From the NCBI GenBank assembly GCA_910586505.1, contig CAJUGV010000001.1, positions 124,001-188,000 of the forward strand: a stretch of 64,000 nt of DNA, read 5' to 3'. Below the pieces are notes generated by a model. That model did no database searches. It was not told where the DNA came from and worked only from the letters and a program-made list of their open reading frames with translations. Both the position numbers and the translations under genes were made by a program. Positions 8,670 through 17,965 of the stretch are shown here, piece after piece (position 1 is the stretch's first letter; each line of letters begins with the position of its first letter). Source of the DNA: an uncultured Paraprevotella sp. GTDB lineage: Bacteria > Bacteroidota > Bacteroidia > Bacteroidales > Bacteroidaceae.

Positions 8670-11600
8670 ATGAAAAGAATCCCGTTTTTCCTTTATATTT
8701 TTAGCCTGTGTTGCATAGCCACCGTGACCGCGCAGGAGTCGCAAGGATACTCTTTCATGCATATCAACAGTGAAACGGGACTGTCACAAAGCAATGTAAA
8801 AGCCATCATACAGGATAGTTACGGCTTCATGTGGTTCGGAACTAAGAACGGCCTTAACCGGTACGACGGACAGCAAGTGGTACAATTCAACTGCACCGAC
8901 TATATCCGGCAACGCAGTAATCAAAACATCTCCTGTATATTTGAAGACAATAGACACAATCTTTGGATAGGAACAGACGAGGGCGTCTTCCGGTATGACC
9001 CGACAGCCGACGTCTTCACGTTTCTTGATTCCCAGACAGACAAAGGAGAATCCATCACAACATGGATCTCCACAATATTCAAAGACCCGGAAAACAACAT
9101 CTGGATATGCGCGCCAAGCCAGGGCATATTCCTTTACGACGGGAAGAAACTCCTCCGTTTTCATGATTTCTCCGGTAAAGAGACGCCTCATTATGTCTAC
9201 ATCTGCGACAACGGCGACATCTATGCCGTGTCATGGTACACAGGACTACTCAAATACGACCACCGAAACAAACGTTTCATCCAGAAGACGGAAGATGCCA
9301 ACGGTCGCTCGTTATTAGGCCTTGAGATCAATACATTGAGCCAACAAGGCGACTACCTTATTTTAAGCATCCAGAACGGCGATCTGAAGAAGTATGACAT
9401 AAAAAGAAATATCCTGGAGGACATTACGCTACAAGGATTACAACACACCTTCACGCGTTTTGCGACAGCCTACGGAGATGACATATACGCCGGCACATTC
9501 GACGGGCTATACATTATTAATGAAAAGACAAAGTCCGTGAAGCATTTCAGCCAGGACCTACTCAATCCTTCCGGTCTGACGGACAATATCATATACTCCG
9601 TCTACCGCGACAAAGAAGGCGGATTATGGGTAGGTACTATGTATGGCGGCGTGAACTACCTCCCCAACAATACATTCGCATTCCGCAAATATCTCCCGGA
9701 ACTTCAGGAAAATTCATTGTCAAGCAGAAGAATACGCGAACTGGCCGAGGACACTAACGGAAATCTTTGGATCGGAACGGAAGACGCCGGTATCAATGTC
9801 ATGAATCTCAGCGACCATACAATATGGCGTTATCCTCTCCGGCAGGCGCGGTTCACCCCACATGTCACCATCACCATCGGCGCATTCGGCAACAATGTAT
9901 ACTGTAGCCTCTATAAAGACGGCATGATTGTAATAGACGACAAGGGGAAATCGACTTTCTACGATTATAACGAACTGAACATCAGTTCGGGAGGAGGAAG
10001 TATCTATTCGCTTTACATGGACCGGGAAGGTACGCTTTGGGCGGGCGCAGACGTAGGAGTGTTCTATGCCCCCAAAGGTACACATAAGTTCACAGCTCTT
10101 CCGGAACTGAAAGGGCAATGGGTATTCGACATCCTGCAGGAAAAGAACGGTACTTTCTGGTTTGCCACTATGGGTAAGGGGGCATGGAAATACAATCCCC
10201 GGACACGGCAGTTCAAACAATACACATGTAAAGAAGGTGCTCCGGATGAAACGCCGACCCAGTCTATCAGTTCCAATGCCATCAGTTCGCTGATGCAAGA
10301 CAGCAAAGGTAACATCTGGCTTTCCACCGACCGGGGAGGTCTCTGCCGCTACAACATGAAAGAAGACAACTTTACACGATTCTCCGTGGAGGAAGGCATG
10401 CCGGACGACGTGGCCTATAAGGTTCTGGAAGATGACTACGGTTATTTGTGGTTCGGAACCAACCGGGGACTGGTACGCTTCAACCCCGACACAAAGGACA
10501 TACGCGTGTTTACCGTCAACGACGGACTGTGCGGCAACCAGTTCAACTACAAATCGGCCGTAAAGGGCAGCGACGGAAAGTTCTACTTCGGCAGTATCGA
10601 AGGACTTATATCCTTCAATCCCAATATAAAGGAACAGACGACCGACGTTCCTCCTATTTATATTACACGCTTCTCCATCTTCAACGAGGAAGTAACCGTG
10701 CGCACCCCAGACTCTCCGCTTAAACAAAGCATCATAGAGACAGACAAGATCGTGTTGCCCTACAACAAGGCCAACATCAGCTTTGACATCGCCATGTTAT
10801 CGTATTCAACATCACAGACCAATGAGTATTTCTATAAGTTGGAACCCGTTGACAAGCAATGGATAAGCACAAGAACGGGAAACAGTATCTCTTATGCTAA
10901 CCTGTCACCGGGCAAATACGTGTTACATCTGCGTGCCACTACAAACGGAGCAAAATCAGAAACCCGACAGTATGCAAAACGTTCACTCACCATCGTTATA
11001 CTGCCTCCATGGTATGCCTCCGCATGGGCATATCTTATTTATACCATACTGGCCGTATGCATCTTTACGGCTTGGTTCTACTGGTATAGAAAACATAAAA
11101 ACGAACAGTTCTCGGAAAAACAGAAACTGTTTGAAACAGAAAAAGAAAAGGAACTCAACCAAAACAAGGTGGAATTCTTCACAGAAATTGCACACGAAAT
11201 ACGCACGCCGCTTACACTTATCAACGGGCCGCTGGAAATTATACAGGAGATGAATATACCGAATGAGCAACTGAATAAGAATCTCAACGTCATAGCCGTC
11301 AATACCAAACGGTTGCTTAATCTCGCCTCACAGTTGCTCGACTTCCAAAAGATGGGAGCCAATAAACTGACACTGAACTATGAAACAGTAAACGTGTCCC
11401 AGCTCCTTATAGAAACAATCAACCGCTTCGAACCGACCTTCACGCATCAACAAAAGGAACTCAAGGCCGAAAAGATTGAAAACGGTATCATCGCCCGCAT
11501 CGACAAAGAGGCTATTACCAAAATACTCAGCAATCTGTTGAACAACGCCCTGAAATACGGTAACCAGAATATTTCCGTCTGTCTGTACAAACATGACGGA

Positions 11601-12743
11601 AAGTTCTCCGTCAGCGTAAGCAGCGACGGAACCAAAATTCCCAAAGAAAGGGCTGAACAGATATTCGAGCCTTTCTATCAAAGCGCCACACGCAAGAAAG
11701 AAAAACAAGGCGTAGGCATCGGACTGGCTCTGGCACGCTCACTGGCACTGCTTCATAAAGGAACCCTCATGCTCGACACAGAACAGAATGACAATACATT
11801 TGTACTGACCGTTCCTGTTAATATGGAAAATACAATGGACAGCGTGAATGAACAACTCGGTCCGGCAGACATCCCTCTCAATGACACCACATCTGCAGAG
11901 AAAAATCCAAAAGGTAAGGTAATCCTCATCGTAGAAGACGAAGAGAGTATACGAGACTTCATGAAGGAACGACTCTCACAACTCTTTATCGTGGAAACAG
12001 CCTCGAACGGACAGGAAGCCCTCTCAGTCATACAGAAAGAACACATAGATCTCATCATCAGCGATGTGATGATGCCTGTAATGAACGGCTACGAATTCTG
12101 CGCAGCCGTCAAGTCGGACATCAACCTCAGCCATATCCCCATTATATTCCTTACGGCAAAGAACGACATAGACAGCAAAGTCAAAGGACTGAAGGTGGGT
12201 GCGGAAGCTTATATAGAGAAACCGTTCTCATACGACTACCTGAAGGCTCAGATCCTATCTCTTCTCAATAACCGGCAGAAAGAACGGGAAGCTTTCTCCA
12301 AACGCCCGTTCTTCCCTGTACAAAATATGCAAATGAGTAAAGAAGACGAGGAATTCATGAACAAAGTCATAGAAGTCATCTACGCCAATCTTAAAGACGA
12401 GACCTTCAATGTAGAACGCATGGCGGAAGAGTTATGCCTCAGCCGTTCGAGCCTCTTGCGCAAGATCAAGACACTGTTCAACCTGTCACCGATAGATTTT
12501 ATCCGCCTGATCCGACTCAAAAAAGCGGCGGAGCTCATTCAGGAAGGACAATACCGCGTAGGAGAGATATGTTACATGGTAGGGTTCAGTTCGCACTCTT
12601 ATTTCAGCAAATTATTCTGCAAGCAATTCGGCATGACCCCTAAGGATTTTGAGAAACAAATCTCAACCACACGCAATAAAGTACGGAATTCACAGGACAT
12701 AAATATAGCAGATTTACTTCAAAGCAATAAAACAAACTCTTAA
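8670..12743 (+). CDS. Hybrid two-component system sensor/regulator (HTCS) of the PUL
   Basis: This 1357-residue protein combines sensor kinase and transcription factor. It has a signal peptide (MKRIPFFLYIFSLCCIATVTAQ); periplasmic beta-propeller repeats of the Reg_prop type (about 30-700, recurring W.G....GL.RY pattern); a Y_Y_Y domain (about 705-775); one membrane helix (about 780-807); HisKA with AHEIRTPLTLI, phospho-accepting His842; HATPase with NLLNNALKYG and GVGIGLALARSL; a receiver with the acidic EDEE pocket and phospho-acceptor Asp1132 in SDVMMPVMNGYEF; and a C-terminal AraC-type helix-turn-helix (about 1235-1340, CLSRSSLLRKIKTL...VGFSSHSYFSKLF). The start is the second ATG, which gives the signal peptide directly. 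HTCS proteins bind an oligosaccharide in the periplasm and activate their own PUL, so it probably controls both flanking gene sets. Confidence 0.95.
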   Translation: MKRIPFFLYIFSLCCIATVTAQESQGYSFMHINSETGLSQSNVKAIIQDSYGFMWFGTKNGLNRYDGQQVVQFNCTDYIRQRSNQNISCIFEDNRHNLWIGTDEGVFRYDPTADVFTFLDSQTDKGESITTWISTIFKDPENNIWICAPSQGIFLYDGKKLLRFHDFSGKETPHYVYICDNGDIYAVSWYTGLLKYDHRNKRFIQKTEDANGRSLLGLEINTLSQQGDYLILSIQNGDLKKYDIKRNILEDITLQGLQHTFTRFATAYGDDIYAGTFDGLYIINEKTKSVKHFSQDLLNPSGLTDNIIYSVYRDKEGGLWVGTMYGGVNYLPNNTFAFRKYLPELQENSLSSRRIRELAEDTNGNLWIGTEDAGINVMNLSDHTIWRYPLRQARFTPHVTITIGAFGNNVYCSLYKDGMIVIDDKGKSTFYDYNELNISSGGGSIYSLYMDREGTLWAGADVGVFYAPKGTHKFTALPELKGQWVFDILQEKNGTFWFATMGKGAWKYNPRTRQFKQYTCKEGAPDETPTQSISSNAISSLMQDSKGNIWLSTDRGGLCRYNMKEDNFTRFSVEEGMPDDVAYKVLEDDYGYLWFGTNRGLVRFNPDTKDIRVFTVNDGLCGNQFNYKSAVKGSDGKFYFGSIEGLISFNPNIKEQTTDVPPIYITRFSIFNEEVTVRTPDSPLKQSIIETDKIVLPYNKANISFDIAMLSYSTSQTNEYFYKLEPVDKQWISTRTGNSISYANLSPGKYVLHLRATTNGAKSETRQYAKRSLTIVILPPWYASAWAYLIYTILAVCIFTAWFYWYRKHKNEQFSEKQKLFETEKEKELNQNKVEFFTEIAHEIRTPLTLINGPLEIIQEMNIPNEQLNKNLNVIAVNTKRLLNLASQLLDFQKMGANKLTLNYETVNVSQLLIETINRFEPTFTHQQKELKAEKIENGIIARIDKEAITKILSNLLNNALKYGNQNISVCLYKHDGKFSVSVSSDGTKIPKERAEQIFEPFYQSATRKKEKQGVGIGLALARSLALLHKGTLMLDTEQNDNTFVLTVPVNMENTMDSVNEQLGPADIPLNDTTSAEKNPKGKVILIVEDEESIRDFMKERLSQLFIVETASNGQEALSVIQKEHIDLIISDVMMPVMNGYEFCAAVKSDINLSHIPIIFLTAKNDIDSKVKGLKVGAEAYIEKPFSYDYLKAQILSLLNNRQKEREAFSKRPFFPVQNMQMSKEDEEFMNKVIEVIYANLKDETFNVERMAEELCLSRSSLLRKIKTLFNLSPIDFIRLIRLKKAAELIQEGQYRVGEICYMVGFSSHSYFSKLFCKQFGMTPKDFEKQISTTRNKVRNSQDINIADLLQSNKTNS

Positions 12744-12764
12744 AAAAAGGCGAATGCGTCAAAC

Positions 12765-12790
12765 GTAGTATTTTATGAAGTACTACTTTT
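12765..12790 (+). terminator. Small hairpin plus T-run after the HTCS gene
   Basis: GTAGTA (12765-12770) pairs with TACTAC (12781-12786) across ten bases and is followed by TTTT. It sits 21 bases after the HTCS stop codon. The stem is short and AT-rich, so termination may be weak. Confidence 0.45.
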
Positions 12791-12820
12791 AGTCGGATTC
12801 CGTTTCATCTTATACATTTG
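12788..12820 (+). promoter_or_regulatory. Likely promoter of the GH2-esterase-GH36-GH36 operon
   Basis: TACATTTG (12813-12820) is an exact TAnnTTTG -7 element. TTTA at 12788-12791, 21 bases upstream, is a 3-of-4 match to the -33 TTTG. The start would fall near 12827, giving a leader of about 88 bases. A weak -33 box fits an activator-dependent promoter. Confidence 0.55.
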
Positions 12821-12870
12821 CATTGTTTAACTTAAACCGTTAAATGCAGAGGATGAAACGGAATCCGACT
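12791..12870. repeat. Perfect 19-bp inverted repeat flanking the predicted GH2 transcription start
   Basis: Arms 12791-12809 (AGTCGGATTCCGTTTCATC) and 12852-12870 are exact reverse complements; two outer A-T pairs extend them to 21 bp. The 42-base centre contains the -7 element and start site, with further imperfect pairing (TGCATT.../...AAATGCA). Because the left arm lies inside the promoter spacer it would not be transcribed, so this looks more like two inverted protein-binding sites than an RNA hairpin. The binding protein is unknown; the HTCS AraC domain is the obvious candidate. Confidence 0.75.
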
Positions 12871-12914
12871 AATTCGTAAATAATAGTAACATTATAAACA
12901 TTTACTTATCTGAT

Positions 12915-15866
12915 ATGACAACGAAGAAACTATTCGCCTTACTGCTATGCAGCGCTTTCAGTTCCTATCAGGCACTGGCACAAACCTGCTATTTGCACAG
13001 CGACACCCAAAACGCTTCTTGGACCGTAACGCCGGAAGAGGAAGTAGGACAAAACATGACAAAACTGATAAGGAACGGTTATCAGAACGCCCAATCGATC
13101 AAAGCCGTCGTTCCGGGTACAGTCTTCACCTCTTACGTAAAGGAAGGACACGAGAAAGATCCGAACTTCGGAGACAACATCCATAACGTCGATCGGAAAA
13201 AATACGACCGTAGCTTTTGGTACCGCACCGAATTCCGGATTCCCGGCGACTTCGACAAAGAAATCATTTGGCTAAACTTCGACGGCATCAACCGTAAGGG
13301 AGAAGTTTATCTGAACGGCACGCATTTGGGAGACCTGGACGGATTTATGCACCGCGGGAACTACAATATAACCGACCTCGTAGACCGTAACAGAGTCAAT
13401 ACACTGGCTGTGCTCGTTCACATCCCCAAAACTCCTTTAGCTAATCAGGGTAGCCCGAATTACTTATCCAGCGGCGGATGGGACTGGATGCCCTACGTGC
13501 CCGGACTCAACTCCGGTATTACCGATAACGTATGGTTGGAAAACACGGGAAAGAGCACGATCAAGGACCCTTGGATGAGAAGCAAACTTACGTCCCGCTC
13601 ATTGGCAGAACTAACCCTTCAGGCCGAAGTGACAAACAACGGGGCCGCACAAGGAAAAACAACCGTGAAAGGTACCATCATGCCAGGCAACATCACATTC
13701 AGTCAAGAAGTCGACCTGCAACCGGGCGAAACCAAAACCGTTAAATTCGACAAGCGATACTTCCCGCAAATGGTGGTAAATAACCCCAAGCTATGGTGGC
13801 CGAACGGTTACGGAGAACCTCACTTGTACACTTGCCGTCTGGAAGTGATCAATGAAGGCAAGACCTCCGAGACAGAAGAATTCCGCTTCGGTATCCGCCA
13901 GTATTCGTATGACAAACGCGACGGCATCTTCCACCTTTATATAAACGGAGTACCCGTTTTTGTGAAAGGTTCGGACTGGGGCATGAGCGAATACATGCTG
14001 CGCAGCAACCCGGAGCATATCCGCACGCTAGTGAAACTGAACAAAGAAATGAATTTCAACATGATTCGCAACTGGCTCGGCTCCGTAACGGAAAAGCAGT
14101 TCTACGAGAGTTGCGACGAATACGGACTTATGATCTGGGACGATTTCTGGATCAACTCCAACACTAATCTGCCTTATGACCTGAATGCCTTCAACAACAA
14201 CATGATGGAGAAAATCAAACGTTTCCGCAATCATGCAAGTATTGCCGTATGGTGCGGCGACAACGAAGGAACGCCCGAACCGCCGCTCACCGGCTGGATG
14301 GCGGAGAATATCCGCACCTTTGACGGAGGCGACCGCTACTTCCAAGCCTGCTCCAATAATGACGGCCTGAGCGGAAGCGGCCCCTGGGGGGCAAACGACC
14401 AAAGATGGTACTTCACGGCTTATCCCGACTGCAAATCAGGAAGCGGATTTACCCGCGGATGGGGATTCCGTACAGAGATCGGAACGGCAGTGGTTCCCAA
14501 CTATGAGAGCCTTATCAAGTTCATGCCCGAAGAAAACCTGTGGCCCGTGAACGACATGTGGAACATTCATTACTACGGTCCCTCGGCCTTCAATGCTACC
14601 CCCGAACGTCATTCCGCTGTCATTGAGAATAGTTACGGAGGTGCAAAGGATGCGAAGGAATTCTGTGAAAAGTCGCAATGGGTGAACTACGAAAGCAACA
14701 AAGCGCTCTACGAAGGATGGCTCGATCATATGTGGAACGATGCCACCGGTGTCATGCTTTGGATGAGTGGCGCATCATACCCCTGCATGGTATGGCAAAC
14801 CTATGACTACTATTATGACCTGACCGGTGCATACTTCGGATGTAAACAGGCCTGTGAACCCGTACATATCTATTGGAATCCTGTAACGGAAGAAGTCAAA
14901 GTGGCCAATACCACCGCAAAAGATTACGAAAACCTTACAGCCGAAGCCTCCGTGTACAATATGGACGGACGTCTTGTAGCCCGCTATAGTGAAAAAGCTA
15001 CTGTCAACGCCATCGCAAACGCTGTGGCACAATGCTTCAAACTCAAGTTCAATACAGACCGCGACATCTTGTCTTTGGGCTGCCCTGCCTTTGCCTCATC
15101 GACTAATCAGGGCGAACCTGCATTCGTAACCGACGGAAAGGATGATACTCGTTGGGCCGCCGTACGTGCCGACAACGAATGGATTTATGTGGACCTCGGT
15201 AGCGAAAAACCGGTCGGCGGTGTCCGCCTCAACTGGGAAGCTGCCTATGGAAAGGCATATAAGATTCAGGTATCCAACGATGCGAAAACATGGAAGGAAG
15301 TCTACAAAACGGAAGAAGGACGCGAAGGTGTGAACGAGATCTTCTTCCCTGAAGAAATACAGGCGCGTTATGTCCGGATGCTGGGTATCGAATTAGGTTG
15401 GTGGTTCGGTTACTCGCTGTGGAGCATGGATGTGCTGAGCGGTACAAAACCGTCGGAAGGACTGAACGATGTACACTTCTTGCGCCTGACTCTGAAAGAC
15501 AAAAACGGAGAGGTTATCTCCGAGAACAACTACTGGAGAGGCAACGAACGTACCAACTTCAATGCATTAACCAGACTGCCGGAGGTAAAACTCAACGTAT
15601 CATCGAAACTGGTAAAGAAAAACGGAAAAGCAACCATACACGCTGTTATCGGATTGCCTAAATCGGCTGACGCCGTCGCCTTCGGTGTACGTGTACAGGC
15701 AGTCCGCGCCTCAGACGGCGAACGCCTGCTCCCCGCCCTTATAAATGACAACTACTTCACCATGATGCCGGGCGAGAAGAAAAACATAGAAATAACCTTT
15801 GACGAGTCTTTGTTGAAAGGCGAAACGTATAAACTCATCGTAGAGCCATACAACAAAAACAAATAA
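12915..15866 (+). CDS. GH2 family glycosidase (exo-beta-glucosaminidase/beta-mannosidase-like) with F5/8 type C domain
   Basis: This 983-residue secreted enzyme has a signal peptide (MTTKKLFALLLCSAFSSYQALAQ). It has a GH2 sugar-binding domain (about 30-210, with FDGINRKGEVYLNGTHLG), an immunoglobulin-like domain (about 215-335) and a TIM barrel (about 340-690). The acid/base is probably Glu451 in WCGDNEG and the nucleophile Glu521 in FRTEIGT; their 70-residue spacing resembles the exo-beta-glucosaminidase branch. A discoidin/F5/8C carbohydrate-binding module is inserted at about 719-845 (DGKDDTRWAA, YVRMLGIE), before a final beta domain. It probably removes a terminal beta-linked sugar (GlcN, Man or Gal type) in the periplasm. 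It is the first gene of the rightward operon. Confidence 0.88.
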   Translation: MTTKKLFALLLCSAFSSYQALAQTCYLHSDTQNASWTVTPEEEVGQNMTKLIRNGYQNAQSIKAVVPGTVFTSYVKEGHEKDPNFGDNIHNVDRKKYDRSFWYRTEFRIPGDFDKEIIWLNFDGINRKGEVYLNGTHLGDLDGFMHRGNYNITDLVDRNRVNTLAVLVHIPKTPLANQGSPNYLSSGGWDWMPYVPGLNSGITDNVWLENTGKSTIKDPWMRSKLTSRSLAELTLQAEVTNNGAAQGKTTVKGTIMPGNITFSQEVDLQPGETKTVKFDKRYFPQMVVNNPKLWWPNGYGEPHLYTCRLEVINEGKTSETEEFRFGIRQYSYDKRDGIFHLYINGVPVFVKGSDWGMSEYMLRSNPEHIRTLVKLNKEMNFNMIRNWLGSVTEKQFYESCDEYGLMIWDDFWINSNTNLPYDLNAFNNNMMEKIKRFRNHASIAVWCGDNEGTPEPPLTGWMAENIRTFDGGDRYFQACSNNDGLSGSGPWGANDQRWYFTAYPDCKSGSGFTRGWGFRTEIGTAVVPNYESLIKFMPEENLWPVNDMWNIHYYGPSAFNATPERHSAVIENSYGGAKDAKEFCEKSQWVNYESNKALYEGWLDHMWNDATGVMLWMSGASYPCMVWQTYDYYYDLTGAYFGCKQACEPVHIYWNPVTEEVKVANTTAKDYENLTAEASVYNMDGRLVARYSEKATVNAIANAVAQCFKLKFNTDRDILSLGCPAFASSTNQGEPAFVTDGKDDTRWAAVRADNEWIYVDLGSEKPVGGVRLNWEAAYGKAYKIQVSNDAKTWKEVYKTEEGREGVNEIFFPEEIQARYVRMLGIELGWWFGYSLWSMDVLSGTKPSEGLNDVHFLRLTLKDKNGEVISENNYWRGNERTNFNALTRLPEVKLNVSSKLVKKNGKATIHAVIGLPKSADAVAFGVRVQAVRASDGERLLPALINDNYFTMMPGEKKNIEITFDESLLKGETYKLIVEPYNKNK

Positions 15867-15871
15867 ACACG

Positions 15872-15919
15872 CCTGATACCGGAGGGTTCCGCACATCACC
15901 CGGAACCTCCGATATCAGG
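15872..15919 (+). repeat. Long hairpin between the GH2 and esterase genes
   Basis: Arms 15872-15891 and 15901-15919 pair over about 19 bp with one mismatch and one bulged G around a nine-base loop. No T-run follows, so it is unlikely to be an intrinsic terminator. An mRNA processing or stability element between operon genes is more likely. Confidence 0.6.
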
Positions 15920-15937
15920 ATTCTAAATACCACAGAT

Positions 15938-17932
15938 ATGAAAAAACTACAAACCATCGGCCGTTGCGTCTACCTGAGTGCCGCCTTGATCTGCATAGGC
16001 TCACAACCGCCCTTGCAGGCTAAAGTGACCCTGCCGGCATTCTTCACAGACAATATGGTCATACAGCAAAACACAACCATAACTCTGTTCGGCAAAGCCA
16101 AGGCAAATAAAAAGGTGAACATAGAAACGAGTTGGAATCATCAACACTATGAGACCTCGGCCGACCGTGAGGGAAACTGGAAGGTAGCCGTTCCCACACC
16201 GAAAGCTGGAGGCCCCTACCGCATCACCCTGTCGGACGGACAAAAAACCGTGCTCGACAACGTTATGGCAGGCGAGGTATGGTTCTGCTCCGGACAGTCC
16301 AACATGGAAATGCCCGTGGCCGGATGGGGTAAAATAAAAAACTATGAGCAGGAAATTGCAGCAGCCGATTATCCGGACATCAGACTTTTCCAGATAAAAA
16401 AGCGGACTTCAGCCGCACCGCTCGATGCCTATCAAGTAGAATCCACCATGAACGGATGGAAAGAATGCTCCCCCTCAACGGTACCAGAATTCTCGTCACT
16501 GGCTTACCTCTATGCCCGTGAACTGAATAGCAAGCTGAACATTCCTATAGGCGTCATCGACTGCACATGGGGAGGTACTCCCGCCGAAGCCTGGACTTCC
16601 TCCGAAGCACTCAAACATGTCATGGGCTATCAGGAACGTATCGGTAAACTGGAAGCTCTGGGTTTCAACCGTGACAGGATCATGGAAGAATATAACCGAA
16701 TACATGACTCGTGGAAAAGTGAGCTCAACAAGGCGGACAGAGGCTTGAGCAACGGCAAGGAACACTGGGTAGATAACGATGTCGATGACAGCGGCTGGCA
16801 GCAAATGGAACTTCCCAGCTATTGGGAAAGCAAAGGACTGCCCGGCTTCGACGGTATCGTCTGGTTCCGTAAGCACATAGAAATTCCGTCCGACTGGGCC
16901 GGCAAGGAACTGCAACTCAATCCTGGCACCATAGACGACGAAGACATTGTTTTCTGGAACGGCACACAAATAGCTTCCGGAGCAGGTTATAACGTACAGC
17001 GCCATTACACCGTACCGGGCCGTCTGGTCAAAGCCGGCAAGAATGTGCTGACCATAAAAGTGCGTGACAACGGCGGTGAAGGCGGTATTGCCGGAAACGC
17101 AGAAGACATGAACATCAGAATGGGGAAAAAAGGTATGCTTCCGCTGGCCGGTAATTGGAAATACAACATAGGCTGCTCGCTAAGCGAGTTACCACCGGCT
17201 CCGGCCAATCCGGAAAGCCCCACCTCCCTCTCCTCGTTATTCAACGGCATGGTACATCCGTGCCTTGCATTCCCCGTTAAGGGCGTGATCTGGTATCAGG
17301 GATGCAACAATGTAGGAAGGGCCGAAGAATACGAAAGTTTATTTCAAACTTTAATTACCGACTGGCGTAAACAGTTCCACCATCCCGATATGCCTTTCTA
17401 CTTCGTGCAGCTAGCCAATTACCTGGAGCGCAAACCTGTTCAGGCCGATTCTCCATGGGCTGCCCTGCGCGAAGCACAGTCGAAAGCACTACATCTGGCT
17501 CACACCGGCATGGTATCCAACATCGACATAGGCGAAGCCAACGATATCCACCCCAAAAACAAACAGGAAGTGGCCCGTCGACTGGCAGCCATCTCACTGG
17601 CAGATACATACGGACAGAAAGTACCTGCCCTGGCACCGGTGTATGACAGTTACACCGTAGACACAGACGGCAAGGTGAACATCTCGTTTACCATTCCTGC
17701 CATCGGTGAGAAATTGATGCAAAACAAAGACGTCAAAGGCTTTATCATAGCAGGTCCGGACCACGTGTTCTATCCGGCCAAAGCTTATACTGAAGGCGAC
17801 CGTGTCGTCGTTTACTCGCACGACGTAAAAGTGCCGGTAGCCGTTCGCTACGGATGGGCCGACAATCCGGAATGTACTTTGTATACACCGTCCGGCCTGC
17901 CGGTTGCACCATTCCGCACCGACAACTGGTAA
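15938..17932 (+). CDS. Sialate O-acetylesterase-like SGNH hydrolase
   Basis: This 664-residue protein has a signal peptide ending near PPLQA. The SASA-family catalytic block I is WFCSGQSNMEMPV with nucleophile Ser121. Block II is KGVIWYQGCNN. The terminal Asp-His pair lies in DIGEANDIHPKNKQEVARRLA. A GH2-like jelly-roll (about 275-400, WFRKHIEIPSDWAGKELQLNPGTIDDEDIVFWNGTQI) is inserted in the hydrolase fold, as is usual for these Bacteroides esterases. Family members remove acetyl groups from sialic acids or other acetylated glycans, which implies that the PUL substrate carries O-acetyl groups. The gene lies in the operon between GH2 and GH36. Confidence 0.9.
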   Translation: MKKLQTIGRCVYLSAALICIGSQPPLQAKVTLPAFFTDNMVIQQNTTITLFGKAKANKKVNIETSWNHQHYETSADREGNWKVAVPTPKAGGPYRITLSDGQKTVLDNVMAGEVWFCSGQSNMEMPVAGWGKIKNYEQEIAAADYPDIRLFQIKKRTSAAPLDAYQVESTMNGWKECSPSTVPEFSSLAYLYARELNSKLNIPIGVIDCTWGGTPAEAWTSSEALKHVMGYQERIGKLEALGFNRDRIMEEYNRIHDSWKSELNKADRGLSNGKEHWVDNDVDDSGWQQMELPSYWESKGLPGFDGIVWFRKHIEIPSDWAGKELQLNPGTIDDEDIVFWNGTQIASGAGYNVQRHYTVPGRLVKAGKNVLTIKVRDNGGEGGIAGNAEDMNIRMGKKGMLPLAGNWKYNIGCSLSELPPAPANPESPTSLSSLFNGMVHPCLAFPVKGVIWYQGCNNVGRAEEYESLFQTLITDWRKQFHHPDMPFYFVQLANYLERKPVQADSPWAALREAQSKALHLAHTGMVSNIDIGEANDIHPKNKQEVARRLAAISLADTYGQKVPALAPVYDSYTVDTDGKVNISFTIPAIGEKLMQNKDVKGFIIAGPDHVFYPAKAYTEGDRVVVYSHDVKVPVAVRYGWADNPECTLYTPSGLPVAPFRTDNW

Positions 17933-17965
17933 ATCATTATTCACAATAAACAAATCTTATAAAAA

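Noticed and set aside
12791..12870. Insertion sequence or MITE ends
   Set aside because: There is no target-site duplication and no transposase, and the centre holds a promoter element.
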